This document shows, one piece after another, positions 23,025-35,639 of a stretch of DNA of 64,000 nucleotides. The stretch comes from Membranipora membranacea. Taxonomy: Eukaryota; Bryozoa; Gymnolaemata; Cheilostomatida; Membraniporidae. A program made the position numbers and the translations under genes. The notes beneath the pieces are model-generated. The model had not been told where the DNA came from. It did not search any database and was given only the letters and a program-made list of their open reading frames with translations. The stretch's first letter is position 1; each line of letters opens with the position of its first letter. The stretch is taken from the NCBI GenBank assembly GCA_914767715.1, contig OU612069.1, forward strand, positions 24,053,387 through 24,117,386, in the 5' to 3' direction.

Positions 23025-26019
23025 TGTTTGGGTCTGTATGGTTCTACAGGTAATTTAATACATACTATTTACTTTAGGAGCATCAGATGCAAGTTTAAAA
23101 AATTTCATCGCTGCATGCTGCTGCTGCAATCACTGGCATCAACTGTTATGATTTCATTGTTGAAAAGACATATATAATTGAAGAATTCTCACCTTTTTTG
23201 TCTTATTTATCGTAGATGGTGATACAGAGCAAAAAGGAAGAATGTTTTGGACGGAAGGATGCACCTCCTGTTACAACTCTGGTTCGATCTTTGCAGTCCT
23301 GAGTAGTCAGTTGGCCAACTTAAGCATCTATACTTTCTTGTAGTATTAAGGAGAGGTTTCTTAACTCTTGTCTAACTCTCCTTGTCTGCCTTCCATCAAC
23401 AAAAATTATTCTAAGAACTCACCAATGATGCTCTGTCCACTCAGCCCTATACCAGAGCATCCAATCATTGGTGATTTTCATGTTCATAATCTATGACTTA
23501 ATTCCGCTCCCTCCTTATTTTGCTTAGCTAGCAATACAAGATAAGATTTCTTGTTTATTTTTCTTGTTCCTTTTTTTATGAAAAGGGCTCCGCATGTTTT
23601 TTTTCTTCGAATGCAGCCTTTGTAGCCTCTAATAATGATTAATTCAGTGGCATTACTGTTTGTGTGTGTGTGTGTGAAGCTGTGTATTTGAGGTTAGTGC
23701 TGTCTCATTCAGTTGTCTCCTCTAGAAACAGTGTATATTCTCCCTCTCACTCTTGAACTGATTTTGAGTCTTTTGAGTCTTTGCTCCATTCACGTATCCC
23801 TGTTCCAATCAGATCAAGGGAAGGTCACCCCTTATATCCTGTCCCCTCTATTGTTCTTCTTAGTCTCTATGGGCTCTATTGGCTCTATATCTCTTTGATG
23901 TAACTTCTTGATCATCCTTGCTGCACTTCTGATCGATCAACTTTTGAACTGGGATCTGATTGATTTATGGCAAATCTCAAGCTTTTTTTTCTCTTTTTAG
24001 CCTTTTCAATTACTGCTTGATTTGTATAAGTGGTCCTTACAATTTTTTTTTCAGAGAGAAAAAGCATGGTAAACACAAAAAAGCTCACCATTACATTGCA
24101 TACTGTGAAAGTATCCATTTTTTACTCAAACGATGCTCATTACCCTCTTGAGATAAGAGTGAAATATTCGCATACCAGTATCCAATAATGCCTCTCCGCA
24201 TCATAATTCCCTGGCCTTTGCTCAGCCTCAACTCGTGACCTTCCCGTGGCTCCCTTTCTAACTTGGCCTTTTGCTGCTATGTTCGATTTGCCAACTCCTG
24301 TCTGTGAATTCTCTTGTTGTGACTTTGCCCCTACGGTAAACAGGGAGTTTGTTCCTCATTTTCAATCCAAAAGTTCCTTGTTTTACTCTGGTGGAGCTCC
24401 AAAACTAGCTATGAGCAAACAAACTTCTTTAGCAACTCGCACTGTCTGTGTTTTCATAGCCAAAACTTCAATCCACTCGGAATAGATGTAGAATGCTAAG
24501 GCTTAGTTTGAAATCCAATAGGTCTGTTTTTCTTTCGCTGACATACTCGGAAGGTCATTTCTGCATCCTTCTTTTTGAAAGGATTTGCGAACATTTTCTA
24601 CAATTCTATCATGTCTTGTCTAGTTTAATACATCCCCATTTGATTGAGATGACTAAGACCGAACCTACTAAGTTAACATCTCTACCGGCTGTGTTTGCTT
24701 TATCCAACAAAGAGATCATCAGGTCTAGTCGGTCCTGTGCTGTTTGCAGTTTATCTTTCACATATTTTTGCGACGCTCCTTTGAAGGCAGAACTAACTCC
24801 TTGTCAAGGGTTTATAGTGTTCATGAATGAACCCTTTTATGCAGTATCACTGAACAGACTTGTGGCTTTCAATGCTATGAAGTTCTTCCTGTCCTACATG
24901 TTTTTTTCTGAACTTGTCAGTTTTATTCATGTGTATGTTACCGGTTTATATTCTCCATCCTCTTGATTTTTTAATAACACTGCTCACAGTGAGCGAACTC
25001 TAGCATCTGTATTAACATGGCGTCTCAGACCTTTTTCAATTTTTTTTCTCAGTGGTGGCTGGACTGATTGCATACTTGCCTGTTTGACTTTCACATATGC
25101 TCCTATTCCTTTCCTCTTAGCATCACTTTATATCCCTGTATCAATGGGCTAACCCTGCCCAAGATCAGGATCATTGCCGGAAGGCGCATAATGATCATCA
25201 AATATCTTGAATGCTTGCACACAAATTTCACATATCTACACTGCAACTGTTCCCCTTCACATCAAATATCATGCTTCCAACTGTATTCACAATGGGAGTG
25301 CATCGATTCTTACAAGTATTTACCCCTGTCGCAAAAGAATAAACTCTGACATAACTACAAACAATTTTCTGCATAGCAATTGAATCGTGCATCGAACATA
25401 GTTGAACATGATTCTTAATACTTTGAATCAGAATAAGGTTATCGCTGGGAATCTGAAATAATATATCAAACCTGAATCTATGGTGCACAATTATGCAAAT
25501 ACCACCAGAGTGTTCCCATCTCATTGCTCTCATACCTTTGATATGCTAATCATATCCCTGAGGTTTTACCGTAGACACTGACTTCCTTCACGACAGTCAA
25601 ATAAAGATTTACTATTGTTTTCTTATCGGATTTTGTGATCGCTTCATGTTTACTAGATTTCAGCAACCACCTTGGTATATCAGTTATACACATACTGGGA
25701 AGGTTCCCGTGTTATCCTGAGTAATTGGAAGTGCTGAGTTTATAAATGAATCAAATGTTCTAATAGCAGCTCCTGCTGGGAAGACCATTACAAATATTCA
25801 TAAAAATTTCAAATGCAAGTTTGAGTCAGAGGTTATCCAGGAAAAGGTGCTACTAAATATGGCAGAAGGTAGAGGTAGTAGCATGAGTCCCCTGAAAGCT
25901 TGTAGGGATATTTAATTACTAATATAACTTAATTAAAACCATCTCAAATAAGATACTCATCAAACAAATTTAACTGTTGTGGAGAAAGGTGCGATTGTTG
26001 TAAGATGCAGAGCCAAATG
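23025..26019. other. 3' UTR and gene-free stretch
   Basis: A likely 3' UTR intron runs from GTAATT at 23050 to an acceptor TCGTAG just before 23216. Further on the + strand is rich in T and C, which gives chance open frames such as 24493-24966 with no family features. A GT microsatellite lies at about 23659-23676. An AATAAA occurs at 25601. I see no second gene on either strand. Confidence 0.55.
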
Positions 26020-26693
26020 AAATCTTATGCAGAATCTCATTTTTCCTATCATACCTGATTTCTGAGGAGTAATTGGTGTCATGGCATCTTTGAACTCCTT
26101 CTCAATTAAATCGATAGCCTCTCTCTCCCCAATATCAGGATAAAGAGGACTAGAGGATAAAAAATGACTTAGAATGTGCCGTTTTATAAGAAGTTCAAAA
26201 CCTAAAGAAAGTTTCCACTATGTACCTGACTGGTGGCCTATGTGTGATTTGTGTTGGTGTAGCTGTTTTTCTATGGATATAGTTACACTGAGGTGTCTTT
26301 GGTAATGAACCAATCCATCATGAAAGTAGCCCAGTGTGAGCCACAACCCCTGACCCATGCCAGCGGTGCAACAGGGGTCCTGGTAATGTACAGGAAAGGT
26401 GTTAACTGAATGCAGAACTGTATCATACCATATAACAATGTCTTATCGTGTGATTTTAATCTGAGTTGCCACTTTCCACCTTTGTTTGATTTCAACAGAT
26501 TTCTTTCATCACATCGGGATTTGATTTGGGAGATCACCTCACTGGTAAGGTATAAACTTTATGAATTTTAAGAATATGAATATTCTGAATACTAACACAA
26601 AAGCATCGGTGTCAGATTCACTGTGATAAGCAGTTTCATTGGATAGGGAGGATGAACCATAATCGGTGTATACGGACAGCTCTCTGTATTCCT
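26020..26693 (-). pseudogene. Inverted copy B of exons 11 (part), 12 and 13
   Basis: Read on the minus strand, this holds the 3' part of exon 11, the intron, exon 12 and exon 13 of the 17.15-23.02 kb gene, then intron sequence. Exon 13 here contains an extra 33 bases (11 codons, reading about IDLIEKEFKDA) after GEREA, in frame. The copy in the main gene lacks them. The exon-11 part is cut at 26693 by the 3.5-kb insertion and resumes at 30196. There is no promoter or flanking exon, so a product from it alone is unlikely. Confidence 0.82.
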
Positions 26694-29600
26694 CCCAGCA
26701 AACGGCAAACATTTTTATACCAGTATGATAACGTTGCTATAACCTTCAAGATTCCTCGTCAGAGCGTTTCTGTGTGATGTTATAGTTGCGAAAACTGTGG
26801 ACACGTTTTAACGTTATGGTCATGTTATTTTAAATATTACTGATTAACAGCTTTCAAATGTTGTTACCCGACATCGTGAGAGCATTATTTTATAACGTTA
26901 CAATAACGCCAGGTGACAGCAGATTTCAATGTTATAAAAATGTTATGAAATAACATTAAAGAATGATGGTGCAGTATCGTCTTCATGAGGAAGCCTATTT
27001 ATATGGCATGGTAACATTTTGGCAACATTGCCATATTATTACATGCATATTTTTTAATTGTCAAGAATTTAATCAAAATTTTAGCTTATCAAACTCTACA
27101 TCAAAGACAAGTAGTGTGTAACTTCATAAGATCATGAAATCTTGAAAGATAAATTTACGAATCATCATGTAATAATTCTGCATTTTATTAATATCCACAA
27201 AATATAAGAATGTAAGAAATCCATAAAATAAGAACAAAATATGTTGTAATAACTGATGATGCATGGGGCATTCAAGTGAAATGATGCAAATACTTATGAA
27301 AATAAGGGAAGAAGATAATAAAGTTGTATTGGAAAATGGGAGGAATCTAGCATCTATCCATCAGAGTCATCTTTTGTGCCCTGTTAGACAGAAGCTGTAA
27401 CAGAAAATAGAAAAAAGGATATGTTAGATATATATTCACAATAAATTACACTTCAAATTCGTAGCTATATCATATTTGATGGATTATAGCGATGGTTTTT
27501 ATGAATACCGCAAATAAAACAATTTCAGCAACTATTTCTAAGTAGTTAGGGACAATGTGAGAAAATGTTTATTATGTGAATACTGAGCTGTCTGCCCTTT
27601 TTCAGTGTCACTACAACTCCAAGTTGAATTCAAATCTCAAATGCAAAATATCAAAAAACAATTGGTAATTCAGAAGTCAATCCTTTGAAATTAATTGTGC
27701 TTGCCAGAATATCTGCATGCGAAACATGTTAAGGATAATAAAAATTCATTTGCGGGAACTCTTATCATATATCAAGTCCTTAAAAAAGTTACCTTTTATT
27801 TTTTGCCACCCTTTTAGTGAGGGGCAGCTCTCAGTACGCAGGCTATTTTCATATCTATTTCCTTCTGGGTATAACACTGCTGTATCAGTGCCCCTACAAT
27901 ACAATAGAATATCAATTTGACAATGAATGTTTGCATCTCCTACACACACACAGTCTTACTTCCTTCAACTTCCTACAGCCGACCCTTGTAAAACTGAAGT
28001 CAAGTAGCTTGCTTGAGGGGTATTACTAGCATTTCAATCAAGGCTCAAAGTAGAAGCTACCAGATTTTTAGCCATATCCAGTTACTGACACAGAGGTGCA
28101 AATACAATGAAAGTACGCTTAATACGATCATGCACTTTACAATCAAGCAAAACGCCCTCATCTTGCAACAAGGGTCAATCTCTTCACAATTTAAAACAAC
28201 AGGAAGATTAGAAAAAACTACGCATAAAAAATGGCACGCATATCACATTAATGATTATTGACATAATAGGAGGCAACTTACCATTTTCTTTGGAGTACTG
28301 ACTGTTTCAATCCTTTACCGCGGTGAAATTAATCCGTTGAGAGTTAATAGTGTACTAGTATAAAGACGCTAGGCTAGATAGCATATACATTGAGGGGGTC
28401 GGCAACGAACATTTTATTGGTTGTTGTACCCTGTGAATTAAAAACAATTCATTTATGCATTGGAAAGAACATTCCTTGGAAAATTGTTTAAAATACAAGC
28501 AGGATATTTTTAATAATTATCAAAGTCATTAGTCGATAAAATTCAGTAGCCGATAAATTCCGGCGGTTACATATTGAAACACTGTGACATGACCATAAAA
28601 TAACAATGCGATGGTACAATGAACAGATGAACATAATATGGTTATGCTACATGTAAATACACAATAAACTTACAAAGTTATCGCCCTCTTACATATGTGG
28701 TGTAAGTCTTCCTAGTTAGGATAATTGGTATGGGAGTAATAATATTCTCTACCTAAGGAAGTGAAATAAGTCTATAAGAAGCAGGAAGCACAGGTACTCA
28801 GTCCGTAATCGACATCAAATTTGACAACTTGAGATACCGGTAGCATGTTACAATATGACATACAAATTATTGCATAAAAATCAAACATCGAAGCAAGTGT
28901 ATGGTATAAAATAATGAAAAACTTACAACTTGTGCGGTGACACTGTGTTTGTAATAATGCTGCAGGCTACATCGTAAGGATAAATTGGAGCGCAGCGTAA
29001 AACAGAAATATAAGTTGATACAAAATGGAGGCTCGTCGAATAGTTGGTTGGCTGTACGAGTCTTGACAAGAAAGTGGTGCATAAAATGATGACAAACAAG
29101 TCTATACTTAGAATGAGTGCGGTTAATAGTAATCAAGATTTCCATGTAGTGAAATGTAGGTTCACCAAAAATGTCAGCATCAACATTTTTAATGGGTAAA
29201 ACACTGCTAATAGGTAATTGCGACAGCATTGCTCGATCTGAAAATTTATCTGCATGATACAGATCTATGGTACTGATACAAATAGAGATTCGCCTAAGCT
29301 GAGATTGATCATTTTTGTTTAAGGCAAAATGGCGAATTATCTAAGCTTTACTTCTTCTTTGGCTGGCAAACAAGTTTCTGACCCAGTTTATCTGGAGATG
29401 TGTGTAGTAACGTTCATTCAAACCCTGCTTCTCAAGAAAACATTATGTAACATTTTCAGAAATTAACGATGAACTGAGGCTGTTACTGAATAATTGTTAT
29501 TGTTAGGGATTATTTGAATGGCCTTCATCAGTTAGGCATCAGTTGTCATATATGGGGCATTGGGAACTGGCTCTTTTCAAACCTTTTGTGTCATCTCAAA

Positions 29601-30195
29601 CCTTAGAATAAATGATTTTCAGACCTTTTTGGATAACAAAGCATTACAGTCACGCTTTTAATTGAGAGGACAATACAACACTCTCGTATCATTATGGTAA
29701 TGAAGATGTGTAACCATTATGATAAGAGAATACACTGAATGTTGTGACAGTGTTATGAAAAAACATTACTATGATACCTTTTGGTTTTAGCGAGATCATT
29801 GGTTATAATGTGGTTGTCACAGGGTTATAAAATAATCCTCATAAGATGATCATAAAACAATGTTGTCATGATGGAAGAACTGTGATGCTATATCATTGTT
29901 ACAATCAAATGCTATTTTATAGCATTATCATAACAACATTTAAATGTTAATTATGAGCTGTTTTCTTGTCATTACATAATGAAGTTGTCATCACATTAAA
30001 AATAACATTTGACAAATACTCAGATCTGAAGATTCTGCTATAACAGAATCGGAACATTCTGATTACCATTCGGTAACCTATAAGACAATAACCAAAGCCT
30101 ATCATTTTTACACAATGTTAGCCGAATGTTAGCAGAATGTAATATTAAATATAATTGTATGCAAAACGTTGTCACAATGTTCACCGTTTGCTGGG
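26694..30195. mobile_element. 3.5-kb insertion with terminal inverted repeats, likely DNA transposon of unknown family
   Basis: The left end CCCAGCAAACGG (26694) is the exact complement of the right end CCGTTTGCTGGG (30184-30195), and a weaker match continues with AACATT. The paralogous copy A shows the empty site ATTCCTCCGATA. Here the site is split with CT on both sides, consistent with a 2-bp target duplication. A 4-bp CTCC reading is possible if the ends are asymmetric. About 250 bp at the left end and 500 bp at the right end are dense in AACATT/AATGTT and AACGTT words in both orientations. The interior is AT-rich with no open frame I recognise as a transposase. The longest, 28867-29229 minus, 120 codons, has no known motif. 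It is probably non-autonomous. Confidence 0.82.
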
Positions 30196-30390
30196 CTCCG
30201 ATAGGGTCCTGCTGTATACTCTCATGCAACCAAACGATTCGATTCGTCTTTAAGGTTTAAGGAGATCCAGTTGCCACAAATTGGCCTGTCAGTAGTGCTC
30301 CTCAATGGGACCTGATATAGGTAACTGGCATACATCTTTTACGGACATCAAAGACATACAAAGCAAAGTCATGAAAGGATGTAGTTACAC
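30196..30390 (-). pseudogene. Inverted copy B, remainder of exon 11 and upstream intron
   Basis: This continues copy B beyond the transposon. CTCCGATAGGGTCCTGCTGTATACTC is the complement of the start of exon 11, followed by the complement of the upstream intron down to ACATCCTTTCATGAC. It ends at a CATCC junction with the exon-12-like segment at 30385. Confidence 0.8.
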
Positions 30391-30625
30391 TGAGGTGTCT
30401 TTGGAGCAATAATAAACACACGCACATTGACTCAGATCCTCTCTTTTGTCTGAAATAAGCTGATACTGAGCATGATAAACAAAATCCGTCTGGAGAAAGC
30501 TAGAGGAGTTTATACTTGTGATAAATCGTCACCATTGGATTGAGAAGATGAATTATATTCACTTTATACTGACAGATCTTCATATTCTTCAGATAGAGTC
30601 ATGCTGTATACTTTCCTGTATATTT
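30385..30625 (-). pseudogene. Third, decayed copy of exon 11 joined to an exon-12 start
   Basis: On the minus strand, about 30620-30500 reads KVYSMTLSEEYEDLSV and then SEYNSSSQSN with stops. This is clearly related to exon 11 (RVYSRTLSEEYRELSV) but much more diverged than copy B. It is followed by a short intron-like segment and then CAAAG plus ACACCTCAGTGTAACTA, the first bases of exon 12. At CATCC this switches to the start of copy B. Confidence 0.72.
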
Positions 30626-31721
30626 ATGTAATCTCTCTGCTTTGATATCGCATAAGATGTTTGACTTATTTGGTGGTTTCAAAAGCACTTCAATGACCGC
30701 AGTAATATTGAGCATGTTAACCAACAATTCTTCTCAATGGAAACGGAAGCCCTTAATAGCCACTCCCATACTAATTTTGTAATAATCACTTTTGATCCTC
30801 ATTAATAAAGACAATTTGAGCTGTCTTGGCCAATGCTTTCGAGTTCTGAGTTAACCCCTGGCAGGAACTGCTGTTTTAGACAATGAATCAGTCTCTAAAT
30901 TGTGGGGTTGCTCCGTTTGACACTAAGTGATTATGATTTACCCCTCCAACACCTCAATGGGCAAACTTGTTGATATCTTTGTTGGATGCAAAGATGGAAT
31001 ATTTGGTGTGTTCGATGTTGTTGCTGACCAAAGCACCAAACTCCTTGATGTATATTATAGATGTTAAGATAGTGGCACCTATAGTCTTATTGTATGCTCT
31101 CTGTATCACTTTCATCTTGCTTGCATTTAAAGTTTTCATTGAAATCCTCATGAGCCAGTATATTACATCACATAGGTTATCCTAAAGCATTTTGACAGTG
31201 TTCATTTGAATGCACTACAAAATCGGGACTTCAGGAGATTCTCTGACTCACCTTCTCGCCACTGGTACAGACCTATGAATCACATCTTTAAGACTTAAAA
31301 CACTTCGTCCTATTTCGAATTATAGTAGTGTGCCGAAAGCTGTATAATCTTTTTTTTTCACTGAGACTTATGATAGCGGGTACTTATCCAAAATGTGTTT
31401 GCATTGTTGTTTGTGAGGTTTGTTTTGCTGGCTTGTGGCAGGTTTTCTCACTTACTTTCTCTTCGTGTGTACACCAAGGGTCAGCTTGCTCTAAAAGGCT
31501 GTATGTTTCACAATTTATGTTTCAATATCAATGTGGGAATGCTGCATATTAGCTTTAAAAATGTGATATAAAACAGATCTTTAATTAACATCAATGCAGT
31601 CCTTCCAAAAACGTCTCCAATTTGTCAAGCATGTGTGCAAGACTAACTTTTTTCAAGGAGCGTAAAAGCTAAGTTGTTTAGATCCATTCAAACCATGAAT
31701 TTATGTACAATTTCTCAACAA
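30626..31721. other. Gene-free stretch
   Basis: No coding exon, RNA gene or strong repeat is seen. Open frames near 30967-31552 are short and featureless. Confidence 0.5.
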
Positions 31722-32058
31722 CATTACAAAATAAAGTACAGTTATGCTGTAGTATGTTGGATAGGCCCTGGGGACCTTTGTCTGGGAGTCTGTCTTCAAA
31801 CATGTCCCAAAACACCTATCAGACTTGTATAACAAAAGGCCTTGTGTTTGGTGAACAAAGGAGTACAATGGCAGGCAAAGTTTGCTTGTCTGAATGCATG
31901 TTGGGATGTGCGTGATCAACAGTTTTGGGACCTGTCTTGTCACCTCAGTACTCCACTTTTGATACTCGCATTTGTGGGTATACACAACCCACCCGCTGCT
32001 ACAATATGTAGGAACCACTGGCAAAGAGTATTTCACAACTGTACTTTATTTTGTAATG
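31722..32058. mobile_element. MITE-like element, 337 bp, 22-bp perfect terminal inverted repeats
   Basis: The 22 bases from 31722 (CATTACAAAATAAAGTACAG...) are the exact complement of 32037-32058. The interior is unique and non-coding; the opposing open frames of 70-111 codons have no family features. I could not define a target duplication with confidence. The terminal sequence did not suggest a known superfamily to me. Confidence 0.72.
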
Positions 32059-33527
32059 AAGAAAAAAATGTCAAATAATGAATGAATCAATGAATGAAAA
32101 TGCTTGTAGAGATTTCCGTGGAGACGATGGAAATGAACAAAAACCTGACACTAACACTTTTAGGTCTAGCACTCAAATGCAAGCAAGGGATTATGATACA
32201 TTGTGACAGTTTGTTTTTCTTTGTTTGGTGGTAGCGACAAGCTGAGAAATGTACCTTAATGAGGGAAGGTGAAATTTGAAAAGCAAACATCAGTATTTCA
32301 AATTCAGAGCCGGCTCTTAAATGCAACCACCAAAGCAGCTTTGTTTTTTTTTCTTAGTCTTTGAGGCATTGAGTAGAACAATTTATTTTGGTCTTATTAG
32401 GGAGCGGGAACAAACTGGCATATCGAACTTAGTCAATTCAGCTGTTAATATAAGCAGTGATGGTTAACATGGGCAGCAAAACTTTTTTTTAAAGTTTTTG
32501 GATGCGAAGAAGATACCTTTGGATTAGTGATTTGGAAAAGGAGTTCACTTGAAGTTAGGTTGTGTTGGCTTATGATATTATGAATGATTGTTAACACATC
32601 CCCTACTATCAGATAGTTCTTTTTAATGCGATTGCTTCAAACAAAAGCTAACCGAGAATGGTGTGTTGCCTTCATAGGCCTGTTAGCAGACACTTTTTTT
32701 GGAATGGATCGGTGGTTTATAAAGTTCATAATAAATATGATGACAATTCAAGGCAAACGTGATACAATTGAAATGCAAGAAACCTAAAACTACCTTGAGG
32801 GACAACCACATCTGAATGAAATGGGTACGAGATGTCTTCACCAATATCGTAACATGTAGTAAAATTTACCAGAATCTGTGATCTGATTATAACACTTATA
32901 AGCAATTGCATATCAATTCTTTATTATGGAGGTTAATGGATAGAACAGATAATTAAACACATTCACTGTGTTGTATTCTTTTATAAAATTTCAGATCTCC
33001 TAAAGCCAATATCTTGAATACCATAGTTTGTCCTAGGGAAAGGTTTGGTGTCAAAAGCAAGGCCAGATATAATACGATGCTAAGTGGTTAGTTGCCTATG
33101 TACAGTTATTGGTAATAAAGGTACTTTGAACAGGCACAATTACTTTTTTTCACGCTCAAGTCATAACACAGTGGTACATGGGACCAATTTGTTAATCGGC
33201 AGTAAATATCATACAATGTTGGGCTGCTTACCACATATTGCTAATATACAAACGCACCGAATATGAAAGGCATTATTTTTCTAAGAAATTGGAAAATAAA
33301 TTCAATTACAGCCGTCTTCTGAGTATGAATAAGATTAGAGCTTACATTAGTTGAGTCAAGGAGTTAGACAGTCTAACTCCTTGGTTGAATAAATTGGAAA
33401 CATTAGACGGATAAATTTACCGTTCAACCTAGCTGTTTGAATTTGACTCAATAATTTTATGACCACCACAATTTAATTATCCAGCATAATACTAGGCACC
33501 CAAGGTGTTAGAGTATTTGGTGTAATT
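32059..33527. other. Gene-free stretch
   Basis: AT-rich sequence with homopolymer runs. No exon, RNA gene or repeat that I can support. Confidence 0.5.
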
Positions 33528-34878
33528 CACATTAAGGTAATGTCAAAGACCGATCTGAATATCAACATATCATATACCGTTGGAAAGCTGCCGAGCTACT
33601 GAAAATGAATACCTGAACAAAAACTTGATTCGATGACGTTGTGTCATTAAAGGGAGGAAATGAGGCAGAAAACGCTGTTTTTGTCAAAGCAGATGGGGGA
33701 GTCAAATTAATTGCAAGAAATTTCAGAACAGGTAGAATGTATACTTAGAGATTGAGTTCATAGTAAAATTTGATTTTCTTTGATATATGACTAGTCTAAA
33801 CTGACTTTTTACCTCACGCCATACAACGCAATTTTTTGGGTGAAGCCGTGAAAATATGTGAAATTTCAATCATTTATTAAGAACTGATCATAGGCTCGAA
33901 ACAAAATTAATTATGATTTTCCCTTAGAGTACACTTCAAATGTCATACATATTGACTGTCAACAAATTAGCTTGCATATTTTGAAAACAGTAGACTCTCG
34001 AATACACCTGATATTTTTCGCAACTTTTACATAACGTCAAATGTGCTGTCCAAATGACCATTATTGTGGCCAAACAAAGCTTTTATTACCCATGGTAAAC
34101 GCAGGAAATGCCAACAGATTTTTTCACTGCACCTTCGTTTTTCTTGAATTTAACGCAAAAGAATGGCCAAAAACACCTCAAAAGTCCCAAAAAATAGCTG
34201 TTTTTGGCATTCTTTTGCGTTAAATTCAAGAAAAATGAAGATGCAGGGAAAAAATCTTTTGGCATTTTCTGTGTGCACCATGGCTAATAAAAGCGGCTTC
34301 GTATATGAGAACTTTCAAAAAAGCTTTGTTTGGCTACAATAATGGTCATTTGGACAGCACATTTGATGTTATGCAAAAGTTGCAAAAAATATTAGCTGTA
34401 TTCGAGAGTCTACTGTTTTCGCAATATGCAGGCTAATTTGTTGAAAGTTAATAGGTATGCCATTTGAAGTGTACTCTAAGGGAAAATCATAATTAATTTT
34501 CTTTCGAGCCTATGATCTGTTCTGAAATATTGATTAAAATTTCACATATTTTCACGTCTTCACAAAAATAAATGCATTGTATGGCGTAAAGTAAAAAGTC
34601 AGTTTAGACTAGTCATTATATCAAAGAAAATCAAATTTTACAATGAACGCCATCTCTAAGTATGCATTCCACCTGGTTTGAAATTTCTTGCATTTAATTT
34701 GACTCCTCCATCTGCTTTGACAAAAACTGCGTTTTCTGCCTCATTTCCTCCCTAAAATGACACAACGTCATTGAATCAAGTTTTTGTTCAGGTATTCATT
34801 TTCAGTAGCTCGGCAGCTTTCCAACGGTATATGATATGTTGATATTCAGATCGGTCTTTGACATTACCTTAATGTGAC
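33528..34878. mobile_element. Fold-back element: long palindrome with about 650-680-bp arms
   Basis: The left arm 33528-34176 starts CACATTAAGGTAATGTC. It is matched almost base for base by the reverse complement of 34199-34876, which ends GACATTACCTTAATGTG. The centre is only about 22 bases (34177-34198). The right arm has about 30 extra bases near 34294-34320. AATT flanks both sides (33524-33527 and 34879-34882) and may be the target duplication. No transposase is seen. The short open frame over the centre is a by-product of the symmetry. Confidence 0.93.
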
Positions 34879-35639
34879 AATTAAATCATGTTATTAAATG
34901 TGATGCCATGTAATTACTTATCCATCAAGGACATCAATAATTACCATTGCACATAACCAACAACATATAATTAATCACCTCTCAAGTACAATGTGCACTA
35001 TAACACTTGCTTGTAACAGTGAAAAAAATTGAGTTTTTTGAACGTCTTTCATTGGATCAGCTCCATAATTTGAAGAACTGCTCTTTTTATTTAATTTATA
35101 GTGCCAATTGCTGCAACAGTTGGTTGTATCAGAGTTAACTCCAATGTCTGTGATTTGTGTTAAAAAAATGCACTGCTTTCAAACCATCTTGGATGGCTAC
35201 AACTATTCACTGTCTCTCAGTGTAGTAATTTCGAGTAATGTAGAGCAACCAAATTTATTAAGGGCCTCCGAGCTTCAAATTAATTTGAAGACTTTAATCT
35301 CCCTTAGATCAGAATGTGCCATTGTTCTCATGCTCACACTCAAAGTTGTTACAGCGATGAATATCTTGGGCGCAGTCAGACTTTGATGTAGATTGAAATG
35401 AACTGATACTGCTCTGTAATATTCATATCCCCTTCAGTGAACCACAGGGGTGCCATTTAACTTGCCCATGCATCATGTATTTGATATGTTATTTGGAGTC
35501 TCACAAATTGATGGGCCCTTGATGATTATCAAGGGGCAGCATCATGGAATTCGCGTCCTATCATCACTTCTGAGTTGTGACCGTCAAAAATAGTAATTAT
35601 CATACCAAAATTTGATCAATGTCTACTTGATATATCTTG
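34879..35639. other. Gene-free stretch
   Basis: No supported gene. The 92-codon open frame at 35108-35386 is AT-rich and has no signal peptide, domain or splice context. Confidence 0.45.

Noticed and set aside
24493-24966. 157-codon open frame
   Set aside because: It lies in a T/C-rich stretch likely to be 3' UTR or intergenic, with no splice context and no recognisable motif.
28867-29229. Transposase of the 3.5-kb insertion
   Set aside because: The 120-codon minus-strand frame shows no catalytic or DNA-binding motif that I can identify.
34041-34223. 60-codon open frame over the palindrome centre
   Set aside because: It results from the mirror symmetry of the fold-back element; no coding features are seen.
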